From positions 1,367 through 65,366 of the forward strand of contig JABARP010000015.1 of the NCBI GenBank assembly GCA_019186825.1: a DNA stretch of 64,000 nucleotides, in the 5' to 3' direction. A model generated the notes under the pieces. That model worked only from the letters and a program-made list of their open reading frames with translations. It was not told the origin of the DNA and ran no database searches. Positions 50,760-59,487 of this stretch are shown here, piece by piece. The first letter of the stretch is position 1, and each line of letters begins with the position of its first letter. The translations under genes were made by a program, and so were the position numbers. The DNA is from Pyrinomonadaceae bacterium. GTDB lineage: Bacteria; Acidobacteriota; Blastocatellia; Pyrinomonadales; Pyrinomonadaceae.

Positions 50760-51764
50760 TCAACGGCTCTTTCGCGCCTGGGACTGAACGGCGGTGATCG
50801 CGACGGCATCCACGATATCCTCCGCCTTACAGCCGCGCGAGAGGTCGTTGCACGGTCGATCGAGTCCCTGGAGTATCGGGCCGATCGCGGTTCCGCCAGT
50901 TAGACGCTCGGTCAGCTTGTACGCAATGTTCCCCGAATTGAGGTCGGGGAAGATAAGCACGTTCGCGCGGCCGGCGACGGGCGAACCCGGTGCCTTTGAC
51001 GCCGCAACTGCCTCGACAAGTGCCGCGTCGGCCTGGAGTTCGCCGTCGATAATGAGTTCGGGGCGGCGGACGCGGACGGTTTTTACCGCTTCGACGATCT
51101 TGTCAAGAGACTGATGCTTTGCACTGCCCTTTGTCGAAAACGAAAGCATCGCGACACGCGGCTCTGCTCCGAGAAGTGCCTGTGCGGAATCCGCGGACGC
51201 CATTGCGATCTCGGCGAGTGCCGCAGAGTCCGGATCGATCACGACGCCGCAGTCCGCGTAGATGATCGAACCTTTTTCGCCGAACTTTTTGTCCGGCACG
51301 ACCATTAGGAAGAAGCTCGAAACCGTCTTGAAACCCTTTGCCGGGCCGACGCAGCGAAGAGCAGCGGCGACCGTGTGTGCCGTCGTGTTCGTTGCTCCGG
51401 CGACGGAGCCATCAGCTTTTCCCTCGAAAACAAGAAGATTCGCAAAGTAGAGCGGGTCCTTGACAGCCTGCTCGGCCTCCTCAAGGGTCATCCCCTTTGC
51501 GCGCCGAAGTTCGTGGTAAAGAGCCGCAACTCGTCCGACATCGGCTGACTTTCGGTGGTCGAGAATGCTTACGCCGTTCAGGTTCGCTCCGGCTTTCTCT
51601 GCAAGATCGCGGACGACTTCTTCGCGGCCGAGGATGGTGATCTTCGCGATGCCGTCGCGTGCGCAGAGCGAGGCGGCCTCGACCGTTCGCGGGTCTTCGC
51701 CCTCGGGCAGGATAATGTGCTGCGGATCGGCGGCCGCGCGGCGGCGTATATCTTCGAGGATCAT
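50760..51764 (-). CDS. pta: Phosphate acetyltransferase
   Basis: The 334-residue enzyme is the short form (Pta domain only) and interconverts acetyl-CoA and acetyl phosphate. Segments such as [62 protein letters not shown], and [21 protein letters not shown] followed by [18 protein letters not shown] identify it. No ackA is adjacent. The upstream region of 166 bp (51765-51930), shared with a divergent DUF1232 gene, has no clear promoter motif. Confidence 0.96.
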   Translation of the reverse strand: MILEDIRRRAAADPQHIILPEGEDPRTVEAASLCARDGIAKITILGREEVVRDLAEKAGANLNGVSILDHRKSADVGRVAALYHELRRAKGMTLEEAEQAVKDPLYFANLLVFEGKADGSVAGATNTTAHTVAAALRCVGPAKGFKTVSSFFLMVVPDKKFGEKGSIIYADCGVVIDPDSAALAEIAMASADSAQALLGAEPRVAMLSFSTKGSAKHQSLDKIVEAVKTVRVRRPELIIDGELQADAALVEAVAASKAPGSPVAGRANVLIFPDLNSGNIAYKLTERLTGGTAIGPILQGLDRPCNDLSRGCKAEDIVDAVAITAVQSQARKSR

Positions 51765-51930
51765 AAGATTCTTAAGAACCTGAATTTATCACAACCCGAA
51801 CCGCGTGCATAAATCGCGACACGGCCGCGTAATCAAGAGCAGTAACTTCACGCCGTCAGCTAGAGAGGCCGCTGACTAGTGCGGGCTTCGCTTGCCTTGC
51901 GGATAGTTTGCTCTTAGACTTTGTCAAGAA

Positions 51931-52434
51931 ATGGGAAAGTTGGCACGACGCGAAAAAAGCGAACTTAAGGGCCGTATGCGGACCTTCGTGATGTTTCTGC
52001 CGAATATGGCGAAGTTGCTCGCACGGCTTTTGAAGGATGCGCGTGTCCCGACGGCGGAAAAAGCCTTGTTCGTCGCGGCGATCGTCTATGTGATCTCGCC
52101 GCTCGACCTCATACCGGACGTTTTCCCCTTTATCGGCCAGGTCGATGATATTTATATGGTCGCCCTTGTCCTGCTGCGGCTGATAAACCGGACGGATGCC
52201 GATGTCGTTCGCGAACATTGGTCGGGCGGCGGTGACATCGCGTCCCTTGCCGAATCGATAGCGAATCTTGCGCCGAAATTCCTGCCGAAACGCATCTCTC
52301 GCGTGCTCAAATCGAATGTCGAACTCGCTCCCGCGGGCAAGATCATCAAGGGCATCACAAAACGCGATGAAGCCGTGGTCATTGAGGTTCCGGATGACCG
52401 CCAGATCGAATCAGTCTCCTCAATGAACAACTGA
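51931..52434 (+). CDS. DUF1232 (YkvA-like) protein
   Basis: The 167-residue protein carries the DUF1232 signature AAIVYVISPLDLIPDVFPFIGQVDDI in its centre (a hydrophobic helix followed by the D-x-x-PD motif; the central part is about residues 46-75). The family is small and membrane-associated with unknown function. The N-terminal part is basic and amphipathic (LPNMAKLLARLLKDARVP). It stands alone between pta and dinB. Confidence 0.85.
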   Translation: MGKLARREKSELKGRMRTFVMFLPNMAKLLARLLKDARVPTAEKALFVAAIVYVISPLDLIPDVFPFIGQVDDIYMVALVLLRLINRTDADVVREHWSGGGDIASLAESIANLAPKFLPKRISRVLKSNVELAPAGKIIKGITKRDEAVVIEVPDDRQIESVSSMNN

Positions 52435-52491
52435 TCCCGAGGTAGAACCGCGTTTCTTGGATATCGCGGCCCTTCCCTCGGTATTTTGCTT

Positions 52492-52968
52492 TTAGGCGGC
52501 GGCAGTTTCATGCTTTGCAGTGGCGCTTTTCAACAAAGCGATCTGCGCGGCATGGTGGACGTTGTGACGCACCGCACCGTGCAAAAAGAAGCTGAGTGTG
52601 TAGTCGTTGTCCTCAAACCTTTCCGCGAACTCGCTCTCCGAATGCAGCTCGATACCGCTGATCAGATTTGCGAATGAATCCGCAAGCCGTGTCTGCAGGC
52701 CTTGCCACGCGACCTCTGCGACCACTTTTTCCTCCGGAAAGTTACCATCCGCAGGTTCGCTGACCGGATTTCCGCGTAGGCGTTCGGCCCATACGTTATT
52801 CCAGCCGGCGATGTGGCCTGCGAGTTCCCAGATGCTGTGCGTTCCGGGAAGTCTGAGTGCCGCCCGCTCGCCGCTTATCCCATTTAGAGTCTCCTTTAGG
52901 CTTGCCGCGTGCCACGGGTCGCCGTCCAAGAGCATTTTTAGTTCGTCGATGATCTGTTGTTTTTCCAT
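52492..52968 (-). CDS. DinB-like metal-dependent protein
   Basis: The 158-residue protein has the DinB/YfiT four-helix bundle pattern: the HSIWELAGHIAGWNNVW segment with a His, and the C-terminal LHGAVRHNVHHAAQIALLK segment with two further His that complete a typical 3-His metal site. Members include thiol transferases with bacillithiol or mycothiol and enzymes of unknown use. GGGAG lies ahead of the ATG. It is divergent from a CGNR regulator and shares an operator region with it, so the pair is probably co-regulated. Confidence 0.85.
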   Translation of the reverse strand: MEKQQIIDELKMLLDGDPWHAASLKETLNGISGERAALRLPGTHSIWELAGHIAGWNNVWAERLRGNPVSEPADGNFPEEKVVAEVAWQGLQTRLADSFANLISGIELHSESEFAERFEDNDYTLSFFLHGAVRHNVHHAAQIALLKSATAKHETAAA

Positions 52969-52980
52969 CGTATTTCTCCC

Positions 52981-53062
52981 TTGTAACCGTTAATATGCGT
53001 GAGAGTGGTTACAAAAGTATCATCGAAAATGTAACCTGTCAAGTGGATATTGGCGGTTACAA
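52981..53062. promoter_or_regulatory. Two identical-architecture inverted repeats between dinB-like and CGNR genes
   Basis: TTGTAACC (52981) and GGTTACAA (53007) form an 8-bp inverted repeat with an 18-bp spacer. A second copy, TGTAACC (53030) to GGTTACA (53055), has the same 18-bp spacer. The four half-sites start at 52982, 53007, 53030 and 53055, so the two units are exactly 48 bp apart. They flank or overlap the candidate promoters of both divergent genes. A single repressor or activator binding as a pair of dimers is the natural reading; the CGNR protein encoded here is the prime candidate. Confidence 0.8.
53037..53042 (-). promoter_or_regulatory. -35 element of the dinB-like gene
   Basis: On the minus strand TTGACA is perfect, directly next to the half-site at 53030-53036. 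The -10 element is uncertain: GATACT (53016-53021) at 15 bp or TACTTT (53014-53019) at 17 bp. Confidence 0.45.
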
Positions 53063-53078
53063 GCGAGTGAGATATAAT
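53050..53078 (+). promoter_or_regulatory. Promoter of the CGNR gene, leaderless
   Basis: TTGGCG (53050-53055), a 17-bp spacer and a perfect TATAAT (53073-53078). Transcription would begin near 53085, at or just before the ATG at 53086, so the message would have no leader. The -35 overlaps the last half-site of the operator pair. Confidence 0.65.
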
Positions 53079-53085
53079 CAATTCG

Positions 53086-53712
53086 ATGGAGTTACGGCCG
53101 GAGAAATTCAAGCTGATCGCCGGGGACTTGAGCCTTGACCTCGTGAACACTGCGTCGCAGTGGCAGCGGACGGATAAAGCGTACGCCCCTGCGGGCGAAA
53201 GCATCGGCGACATCGCCGATCTGATCTCATGGGCATTGAAGGCGAACGCTATCGATGAGAAGGCTGCGCGTGTGCTTGCTGCAAAGACGGCAAACGGCGG
53301 AACGCAGAGTTTGCGTCGGGCACGCAAGCTAAGGGCTGCGATCTACGGCCTTGCGGTTGCGGTGATCGACGGGAAACATCCTGCGGCCGACGACCTTAGA
53401 TATCTCGACAAAGAGCGCTTACGGGCACTTGAGCGTCAAGCTTTCGCATTCGCGGGCGGAAAGTTTGAGCTAAAACGTCGTCCCGGCGCCGAACCTTTGG
53501 ATGCGATCATCGATACGATCGCGCTTGCGGCGGTCGAACTTCTGACCTCGGATCGATCGAAACGAATTCGCAGGTGCGGCGGCGAATCGTGCGGGTGGCT
53601 TTTTGTGGATGATAGCCGCGGGCGCAATCGTCATTGGTGCGATATGCGGGATTGCGGAAACCTCGCAAAGGTGCGGCGATTTCGCAAAAAAGCGGCAAAA
53701 GTGGCGAGCTGA
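53086..53712 (+). CDS. CGNR zinc-finger transcription regulator
   Basis: The 208-residue protein has the ABATE-like N-terminal domain (LDLVNTASQWQRTDKAY ... IGDIADLISWAL) and a C-terminal CGNR zinc finger (residues about 163-202): CGGESCGWLFVDDSRGRNR followed by HWCDMRDCGNLAK with four Cys ligands. CGNR proteins are predicted DNA-binding regulators that sense stress ligands. Here the finger reads MRDCGNLAKVRRFRKK, the family hallmark. Its likely target is its own operator shared with the divergent dinB-like gene. Confidence 0.9.
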   Translation: MELRPEKFKLIAGDLSLDLVNTASQWQRTDKAYAPAGESIGDIADLISWALKANAIDEKAARVLAAKTANGGTQSLRRARKLRAAIYGLAVAVIDGKHPAADDLRYLDKERLRALERQAFAFAGGKFELKRRPGAEPLDAIIDTIALAAVELLTSDRSKRIRRCGGESCGWLFVDDSRGRNRHWCDMRDCGNLAKVRRFRKKAAKVAS

Positions 53713-53878
53713 TTTCTCCGCTGTCAGCCGACCTTGCGTCCTGCGCCGCAAAATACCAGCAATTTTCTGCCTTGCGAGGCACTTTTCTTCTGGATTTCCG
53801 TGTGCTTTGAATCTATTTCTGTTGGGTAAGCTCGGATTTATTCGAAAATTTAATTACACGATCGAACTCCGCTTTCGA

Positions 53879-53884
53879 TATAAT
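53879..53884 (+). promoter_or_regulatory. -10 element upstream of clpC
   Basis: A perfect TATAAT ends 43 bp before the clpC ATG. The best -35-like hexamer, TTACAC at 53854, is 19 bp upstream, which is long, so only the -10 is called. The rest of the 215-bp spacer after the CGNR gene shows no gene. Confidence 0.4.
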
Positions 53885-53927
53885 CGCAGTACGTCGAAAA
53901 GCGATAGTTAGCGTATTTTCCCTCTTT

Positions 53928-56318
53928 ATGTTCGAACGCTACACAGAAAGGTCACGCCGCGTTATTTTTTTCGCGCGTTACGAAGCCCTTCAATATGGCT
54001 CCCAATCGATCGCTCCCGAACACATTCTGCTTGGGCTATTGCGAGAAGATAAGACGCTCTCGGCGAAGTATTTCCCTTACAGACATTCATTGACGGTCGA
54101 TTCGGTCCGCAAAGAGATCGAGGACCGGATAGTTGTCCGCGACCGCATACCGCAATCGAGCGAACTGCACCTTTCCGCCGTCACAAAACGCATACTCTTT
54201 TACGCAAATGAAGAGAGCCGTCAGCTCAAGAATCGGCACATCGGCCCGGAGCATATTCTGCTTGGGCTGATACGCGAAGAGCGTTCGGTTGCCGCCGAGA
54301 TACTTTTCGGCTATGGCGTAAGGCTTGACGATATTCGCGAAAAGCTCGGCCAGCAGCAGCGTGCGATGCCGAACCTTTTTGCGCCTGCAAAAGAAGCGTC
54401 GAAGACACCGAGCCTTACAGAATTCACGCGCGATCTGACGAACGAAGCTGCCGAGGGACGTCTCGACCCGCTTATCGGCCGCCAGCAAGAGACCGAACGC
54501 CTGATCGAGCTTATCTGCAGACGGACGAAGAATAATCCTGTGTTGATCGGCGAGGCCGGCGTCGGGAAAACGGCGATCGTCGAGGGGCTAGCACAGCGGA
54601 TCGTCGATAAGAATGTTCCGTCATTCCTGGAGAACAAACGCATACTCGCGCTCGATCTGTCGCTCGTTGTCGCCGGGACGAAATATCGCGGACAGTTCGA
54701 AGAGCGCCTTAAGAAGATCATTGGCGAGCTGAAAGAGAATCGAGACAACATCGTTTTTATCGACGAGATACACACGCTTGTCGGCGCCGGTTCCGCAGAA
54801 GGCACGCTCGATGCCGCGAACATCCTAAAGCCCGCACTTTCACGCGGCGAGATACAATGTATCGGAGCGACAACGCCTTCGGAATATCGCAGGACGATCG
54901 AGAAGGACCGTGCGCTTGAGAGACGTTTTCAGGCCGTAAGGGTCGAGCCCGCGAACGAAGACGATGCCCTGCAGATCGTAAAAGGCATCATCGAGCGATA
55001 CGAAGCTTACCATCAGATCCGCTACACGCAAGATGCCCTCTCGGCGGCTGTCGAACAATCGAACCGCTACATTTCCGATCGATTTTTACCCGACAAGGCG
55101 ATCGACGTCCTGGATGAGGCCGGTGCACGTGCAAAGCTGCGTTACAGGAATGAGAATCCGGGCGAACCTTCGTGGAAAGAGACCGTCGAGAATTGGAAAC
55201 GTGCATCCGCGAACGAGGATCAGCTGATCTCTTTTGAACTACAGACGCTCGAGGATTCGTTCTTCGCGGTCGAGGTGACGAGGGACGATATCGACGACGT
55301 GATCGCACGGTGGACGGGCATTCCCGTTGCGTCGATCAAGGAAGAAGAAGCCCAAAAATTGCTCAAGATCGAGAATGTCCTGGGCGAGCAGATCATATCT
55401 CAGCGTCCGGCACTCTCGGCACTTGCAAGAGCAATAAGACGTTCGCGTGCGGGCATCAAATCGCCAAAACGGCCGGTCGGTTCATTCCTTTTCCTCGGGC
55501 CGACGGGCGTCGGCAAAACAGAGGTTGCAAGGCGGCTCGCCGAATTCCTCTTCGGTTCTGAAAGATCGCTCATCCGTTTTGATATGAGCGAATTCATGGA
55601 GCGGCATTCCGTTTCGAAATTCATCGGATCGCCTCCGGGATACGTCGGCCACGAAGAAGGCGGACAGTTGACGGAAAGACTGCGTCGCTCGCCGTATTCG
55701 ATCGTGCTTTTTGATGAGATCGAAAAGGCACATCCCGATACCTTCAACCTCTTGCTGCAAGTTTTTGAGGACGGCGTTTTGACGGACTCGACCGGCCAGA
55801 CGATCGATTGCAAACATTCGATCTTCATAATGACGTCGAACATCGGCGCGCGAATGATCCAGAAGACCGCTTCGCTAGGTTTTCAGGCATCGGGCGATGC
55901 CACGCGTGCAAAACGCGAGGACGAAGTGATGACGGCCGTCCGCCAGACATTTGCTCCCGAGTTCATAAACCGTCTCGACGAGATCCTGATCTTTGACGAA
56001 CTCTCGCTCGATGACCTGATGGCGATCGCCGACCTCCAGATCGCAAACCTTAATTCGATCCTTGCCGACCGCTGTTTGAAGGTTTCGCTCACGCTCGAAG
56101 CCAAGAAATGGCTTGTCGACAAGACGTGCAGCGACCGAAAATACGGAGCAAGGCCGCTGAAACGTGCGATCCAAAAGCACATCGAGGACGAGCTTTCCGA
56201 AGCATTGATCCAGGGAAGGATAACTGATGCGGCGGATATCACGATCACGGTCGAGGATGATTCGCTTCGAATTCAGCTGCCCGCAATGCGCGAACTTTCT
56301 GCAAAAGGCGTAGAATAG
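53928..56318 (+). CDS. clpC: ATP-dependent Clp protease ATPase subunit ClpC
   Basis: The 796-residue AAA+ unfoldase has a double Clp N-domain (about 1-145; MFERYTERSRRVIFFAR, EHILLGLLRED and a second EHILLGLIREE), AAA domain 1 with Walker A GEAGVGKTA near residue 208 and Walker B IVFIDEIHTL, a short middle region (about 410-455), and AAA domain 2 with Walker A GPTGVGKTEVARR near residue 524 and IVLFDEIEKAHPD. It unfolds proteins for ClpP. The middle region is short, as in ClpC rather than ClpB. No clpP, mcsA or mcsB is nearby. A 65-residue protein follows 8 bp later. Confidence 0.93.
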   Translation: MFERYTERSRRVIFFARYEALQYGSQSIAPEHILLGLLREDKTLSAKYFPYRHSLTVDSVRKEIEDRIVVRDRIPQSSELHLSAVTKRILFYANEESRQLKNRHIGPEHILLGLIREERSVAAEILFGYGVRLDDIREKLGQQQRAMPNLFAPAKEASKTPSLTEFTRDLTNEAAEGRLDPLIGRQQETERLIELICRRTKNNPVLIGEAGVGKTAIVEGLAQRIVDKNVPSFLENKRILALDLSLVVAGTKYRGQFEERLKKIIGELKENRDNIVFIDEIHTLVGAGSAEGTLDAANILKPALSRGEIQCIGATTPSEYRRTIEKDRALERRFQAVRVEPANEDDALQIVKGIIERYEAYHQIRYTQDALSAAVEQSNRYISDRFLPDKAIDVLDEAGARAKLRYRNENPGEPSWKETVENWKRASANEDQLISFELQTLEDSFFAVEVTRDDIDDVIARWTGIPVASIKEEEAQKLLKIENVLGEQIISQRPALSALARAIRRSRAGIKSPKRPVGSFLFLGPTGVGKTEVARRLAEFLFGSERSLIRFDMSEFMERHSVSKFIGSPPGYVGHEEGGQLTERLRRSPYSIVLFDEIEKAHPDTFNLLLQVFEDGVLTDSTGQTIDCKHSIFIMTSNIGARMIQKTASLGFQASGDATRAKREDEVMTAVRQTFAPEFINRLDEILIFDELSLDDLMAIADLQIANLNSILADRCLKVSLTLEAKKWLVDKTCSDRKYGARPLKRAIQKHIEDELSEALIQGRITDAADITITVEDDSLRIQLPAMRELSAKGVE

Positions 56319-56326
56319 TCTGCAAG

Positions 56327-56524
56327 ATGTATCGACGCCCGAAATTTATCGAAGAACTGCACAGGATCCGTCAGGAGATGGCCGCAAATGCCGATCATGA
56401 CGTGATCCTTTTTGCCGAAAAGGCACGCAGCGGTGAATTTACCGAAGCTCGGCGGCCCGCCGAGATCGACAAGGAAGACGCGGCATTCGAAAAAACGAAT
56501 GATGCCGTGCTGCCGAAACGGTAG
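56327..56524 (+). CDS. Small hypothetical protein after clpC
   Basis: A 65-residue charged protein (MYRRPKFIEELHRIRQEMAA, ILFAEKARSGEF) with no known motif. The spacing (8 bp after clpC, same strand) and a composition typical of coding sequence support it. It could be a short adaptor of ClpC, but only position suggests this. Evidence is limited, as any small open frame may occur by chance. Confidence 0.5.
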   Translation: MYRRPKFIEELHRIRQEMAANADHDVILFAEKARSGEFTEARRPAEIDKEDAAFEKTNDAVLPKR

Positions 56525-56596
56525 CGGCCTTTCGCCAAAACGGGCTTTCATTCGCAACGACCTTCGGCGTAAAATCGAACCAAACATTTTGGAAGA

Positions 56597-57172
56597 ATGG
56601 TCAGATATTTAATATCGCTCGCTATTGTTCTGCTTACGATCCTGGGAGCGGCGGCCGTTTTCTTTCCGGATTACTGGATACATCGATACGATGATCTGAT
56701 CGAACGGCAGGCGCGCATCTACCGCCTCGATGAAAAGCTCGTTTGGAGTTTGATCTACGAAGAGACGTACTTTCGAGCATGGAAACACGGTGCGGCGGAT
56801 GAGGTCGGGTTGATGCAGGTGCGGCCCGCGATCGTTCGCGAATGGGCAAAGGCCACGGGGTTGAAGGAATACGAAAAAGCGGCGGAGAACCCTGAGCAGG
56901 TACTTCTTGACCCTGAGCAGAATATTCAGATCGGCTGCTGGTATCTTGAAAAACTACGCGAGATGTACCGCGGCGTTCCTGCCGAAACGGCATTGACGCT
57001 TGCCGCGTACAATGCGGGCCCAAGCCGCGTTGAAGGCTGGACCGCCGGCGCGAAAATATCGGACATCACCGAGGATGAATTCATCTCTCGGATCACCATC
57101 CCGTCAACGAAAAGCTACGTGACAAAGATCCTCGAACGCTATCGAATGCAGACCTCCGAGGTCAGAAAATGA
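56597..57172 (+). CDS. Membrane-anchored lytic transglycosylase (SLT)
   Basis: A 191-residue protein with an N-terminal membrane helix (LISLAIVLLTILGAAAVFF) and an SLT domain: catalytic Glu in LVWSLIYEETYFRAW, EVGLMQVRPAI and LTLAAYNAGPSRVEGW. It resembles the EmtA/Slt70 C-terminal domain and would cut peptidoglycan in the periplasm. The last codons overlap the amidohydrolase start by 4 bp (ATGA). It is the third gene with a credible SLT active site in the window. Confidence 0.9.
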   Translation: MVRYLISLAIVLLTILGAAAVFFPDYWIHRYDDLIERQARIYRLDEKLVWSLIYEETYFRAWKHGAADEVGLMQVRPAIVREWAKATGLKEYEKAAENPEQVLLDPEQNIQIGCWYLEKLREMYRGVPAETALTLAAYNAGPSRVEGWTAGAKISDITEDEFISRITIPSTKSYVTKILERYRMQTSEVRK

Positions 57173-58446
57173 CGACGCTCCATTTTGCAGACCATGTTGT
57201 TCCGGTTTCGCGTGAGCCATTCGAGGACGGCGGCGTTGCCGTCGATGGCACGAAGATCTTGCGGGTCGGGACGCGAAGTGAGCTTGCGGCGGAATTTCCC
57301 GATGCCGAAACCGTCGAACACGGGAAGGCAGCGATCACGCCGGGTTTCGTGAATGTGCACTCGCATCTCGAGGTTTCGGCAATGCGTGGAGCGCTCGATT
57401 CTGTCGAGGATAATTTTTCCGCGTGGCTTTTGAAATTGAACGCGATCCGCACGGAACTAGGGCACGACGGCGTCCTCAAAGGTGCGCTTGTCGGCGCACG
57501 CGAAGGTGCGGCGGCCGGCGTTACTTGCTTCGGTGACATCGGGCGAATGGGTAGCGTCGGGCTTGAGGCTCTGAAGACGACAGGCCTCCGCGGGATAATT
57601 TTTCAGGAGACGGAATTTTCGCCCGATAACCGCACGGCAAAAGATGATTTTCTTGCGCTTGCGGAGAAATTCGAAGCGTTGAAGCAGGAGGAGACCGAGC
57701 TTGTCCGGGTCGCTCTCTCACCGCACTCGCCATATACGGTCGGCTCGGAACTATTCGAACTGCTTGCGCAATATTCGATCCTCAACCGTATACCGCTCTC
57801 GATACACGCTGCAGAATCTGCCGACGAGATCGAGCTGCTGCGGCAAGGAACGGGCCTTTTTTCGACGTTCTATGAGAAGTTTGACGTCGAATGGTCGAGC
57901 CCGTTCTCGACGCCGATCGAATACCTCGAACGGCTCGGTGTTCTTGCGACGCGGCCGCTGCTTGCGCACTGCGTACGCGTTACGGATACCGACATCGAAC
58001 GGATCGCGGCCAACGGTGCGACTATCGCTCATTGCCCGAAATCCAATGCGAAATTCGGCCATGGTGCTGCACCCTTCGAGAAGTTTTTGGAGAGCGGGAT
58101 CGCGGTCGGCCTCGGCAGCGATTCGGTCGCGAGCAATAATGTTTGCGACCTTCTTGAGGAATCGCGTTTTGCGGCGCTTACTGCACGGAATCGACAGGAT
58201 TCGACGCGGCTAATTACTGCAAAAGAGGCGTTCGAGTGCGCAACGCTCGGCGGTGCAAGGGCGTTGGGAATGGAAGATTCTATCGGCTCGCTCGAAGCCG
58301 GAAAAGAGGCCGACCTCGCCGTTATCGACCTCACGCACGACGCGCAAGATCCCGTTTCGGATATCTATGCCGCGCTCGTATTCTCTTCGAACGCCCGCGA
58401 CGTGAAATCAACGATCGTCGCGGGCCGCACTATTTATTCTCGATAA
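57169..58446 (+). CDS. Amidohydrolase of the MtaD/SsnA-like deaminase group
   Basis: The 425-residue protein is a metallo-dependent hydrolase: first His pair in NVHSHLEVSAMRG, third metal His in LSIHAAES, active-site HC in LLAHCVRVTDTDIE, and the metal Asp in VGLGSDSVASNN. The barrel lies between N- and C-terminal beta sheets (KEADLAVIDLTHD at the C-terminus). The group holds S-adenosylhomocysteine/5'-methylthioadenosine deaminases, aminofutalosine deaminases and chlorohydrolases; substrate unknown. It starts within the SLT gene's stop and is convergent with the SCO gene. Confidence 0.85.
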   Translation: MTTLHFADHVVPVSREPFEDGGVAVDGTKILRVGTRSELAAEFPDAETVEHGKAAITPGFVNVHSHLEVSAMRGALDSVEDNFSAWLLKLNAIRTELGHDGVLKGALVGAREGAAAGVTCFGDIGRMGSVGLEALKTTGLRGIIFQETEFSPDNRTAKDDFLALAEKFEALKQEETELVRVALSPHSPYTVGSELFELLAQYSILNRIPLSIHAAESADEIELLRQGTGLFSTFYEKFDVEWSSPFSTPIEYLERLGVLATRPLLAHCVRVTDTDIERIAANGATIAHCPKSNAKFGHGAAPFEKFLESGIAVGLGSDSVASNNVCDLLEESRFAALTARNRQDSTRLITAKEAFECATLGGARALGMEDSIGSLEAGKEADLAVIDLTHDAQDPVSDIYAALVFSSNARDVKSTIVAGRTIYSR

Positions 58447-58465
58447 GCGATCTTGCGTAGAGAGC

Positions 58466-59362
58466 CTACTTCTCGGCCGCCTTTAGAGCATCGACGAGTT
58501 GGGTCGGGGTCCAGTCGTTGCCTGCGAAGATCTTCGTAACTTTGCCGTCGGGCGAGATCACGGCCGTGCGCAGGCTGTGGTCGATGATCGCCTTGTTTTC
58601 GGGATTTACCTCGTAGCGAAGGCCGAAGAAATCGGCGATCTTACGCACTTCCGCATCCGAGCCGACAGCGAGCTGCCAGATGTCGAATTTCGCGTTCGGA
58701 TCGTTGCCCATATACGTAATTCCGTACGCACGTAGCTTTTCGGGCGTGTCGTTCTCTGGGTCGAACGAGATCGAGAGCAGTCGGAGTTTTTCGCTGAGTT
58801 GCGGGTCCGTTTTTATGAGACGGGCAGCGTCGCGAAAGTTCGATGACATCTTGATGCAAAATTCCGGCAGCGGGCATTTTGCGTAAATGAAGGTGATCGC
58901 GAATGCCTTGCCCTGGAACGTCTTGAGCGAGATCTTCTGGCCGTCCTGATTCGTTAGCGAAAAATCAGGTGCGGGCTGGCCGATCTGTGCAAATTTCGTG
59001 TCCGGTGCCGGAGCGTTCGGGTCCGGCGGCGAGACGACGACAATGTTCTCGAGGAAGTACGGATCCTTCGCGGTGTTATCAACGACGAGTTCGCCGCTGA
59101 TCTCCGAACCGGGTTTCAGGCTGTCCCACGCCCAATCTGCATGGATCGGAAAGTCCATCGTCATTGCCTCCATATAGCCTTCGATCGCTTCGTGATCGAT
59201 CGACGCGGTCTTTTTCGCCCGATCGACCGAAACGACCTTGCCTTTGAACGGATAGCGTTTTGCGTTCGGAGAGACGGCATTCGACGAGTTTGTTGAGGCA
59301 CCGCCGCAGCCGATGAGGCCGAGAAGCGATGCGAGTACAAGCAAAATAAGAGCTTTTCGCAT
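58466..59362 (-). CDS. SCO1/SenC lipoprotein with N-terminal CusF-like domain
   Basis: The 298-residue protein has a lipoprotein signal (LLVLASLLGLIGCGG). Residues about 38-112 resemble the CusF-type copper-binding domain (YPFKGKVVSVDRAKKTA, GYMEAMTMDFPI with Met-x2-Met-x-Met). The SCO thioredoxin-like domain follows with the cysteines in KCPLPEFCIKM, spaced Cys-x5-Cys rather than the usual Cys-x3-Cys, and the metal His in IDHSLRTAVI. SCO proteins insert copper into cytochrome c oxidase CuA. The oxidase itself is not in the window. The ATG at 59362 is preferred over an opening at 59479 that overlaps the divergent folD leader. Confidence 0.87.
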   Translation of the reverse strand: MRKALILLVLASLLGLIGCGGASTNSSNAVSPNAKRYPFKGKVVSVDRAKKTASIDHEAIEGYMEAMTMDFPIHADWAWDSLKPGSEISGELVVDNTAKDPYFLENIVVVSPPDPNAPAPDTKFAQIGQPAPDFSLTNQDGQKISLKTFQGKAFAITFIYAKCPLPEFCIKMSSNFRDAARLIKTDPQLSEKLRLLSISFDPENDTPEKLRAYGITYMGNDPNAKFDIWQLAVGSDAEVRKIADFFGLRYEVNPENKAIIDHSLRTAVISPDGKVTKIFAGNDWTPTQLVDALKAAEK

Positions 59363-59487
59363 AAAAGTATTCAAAAGAATATTGTCCCCCAAATCTCGAT
59401 GCGTGTCCAAATCGGGGCCGAGAACCCTCGCCTTTGGAAACCGTCGGCCAAATTGCGGTAAACTCTTCCTTTCGAGCAATTTACTTT

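Noticed and set aside
51855-51876. Short inverted repeat GTCAGC...GCTGAC before the DUF1232 gene
   Set aside because: Six-base arms with a 10-nt loop are expected by chance at this length, and nothing else supports a function.
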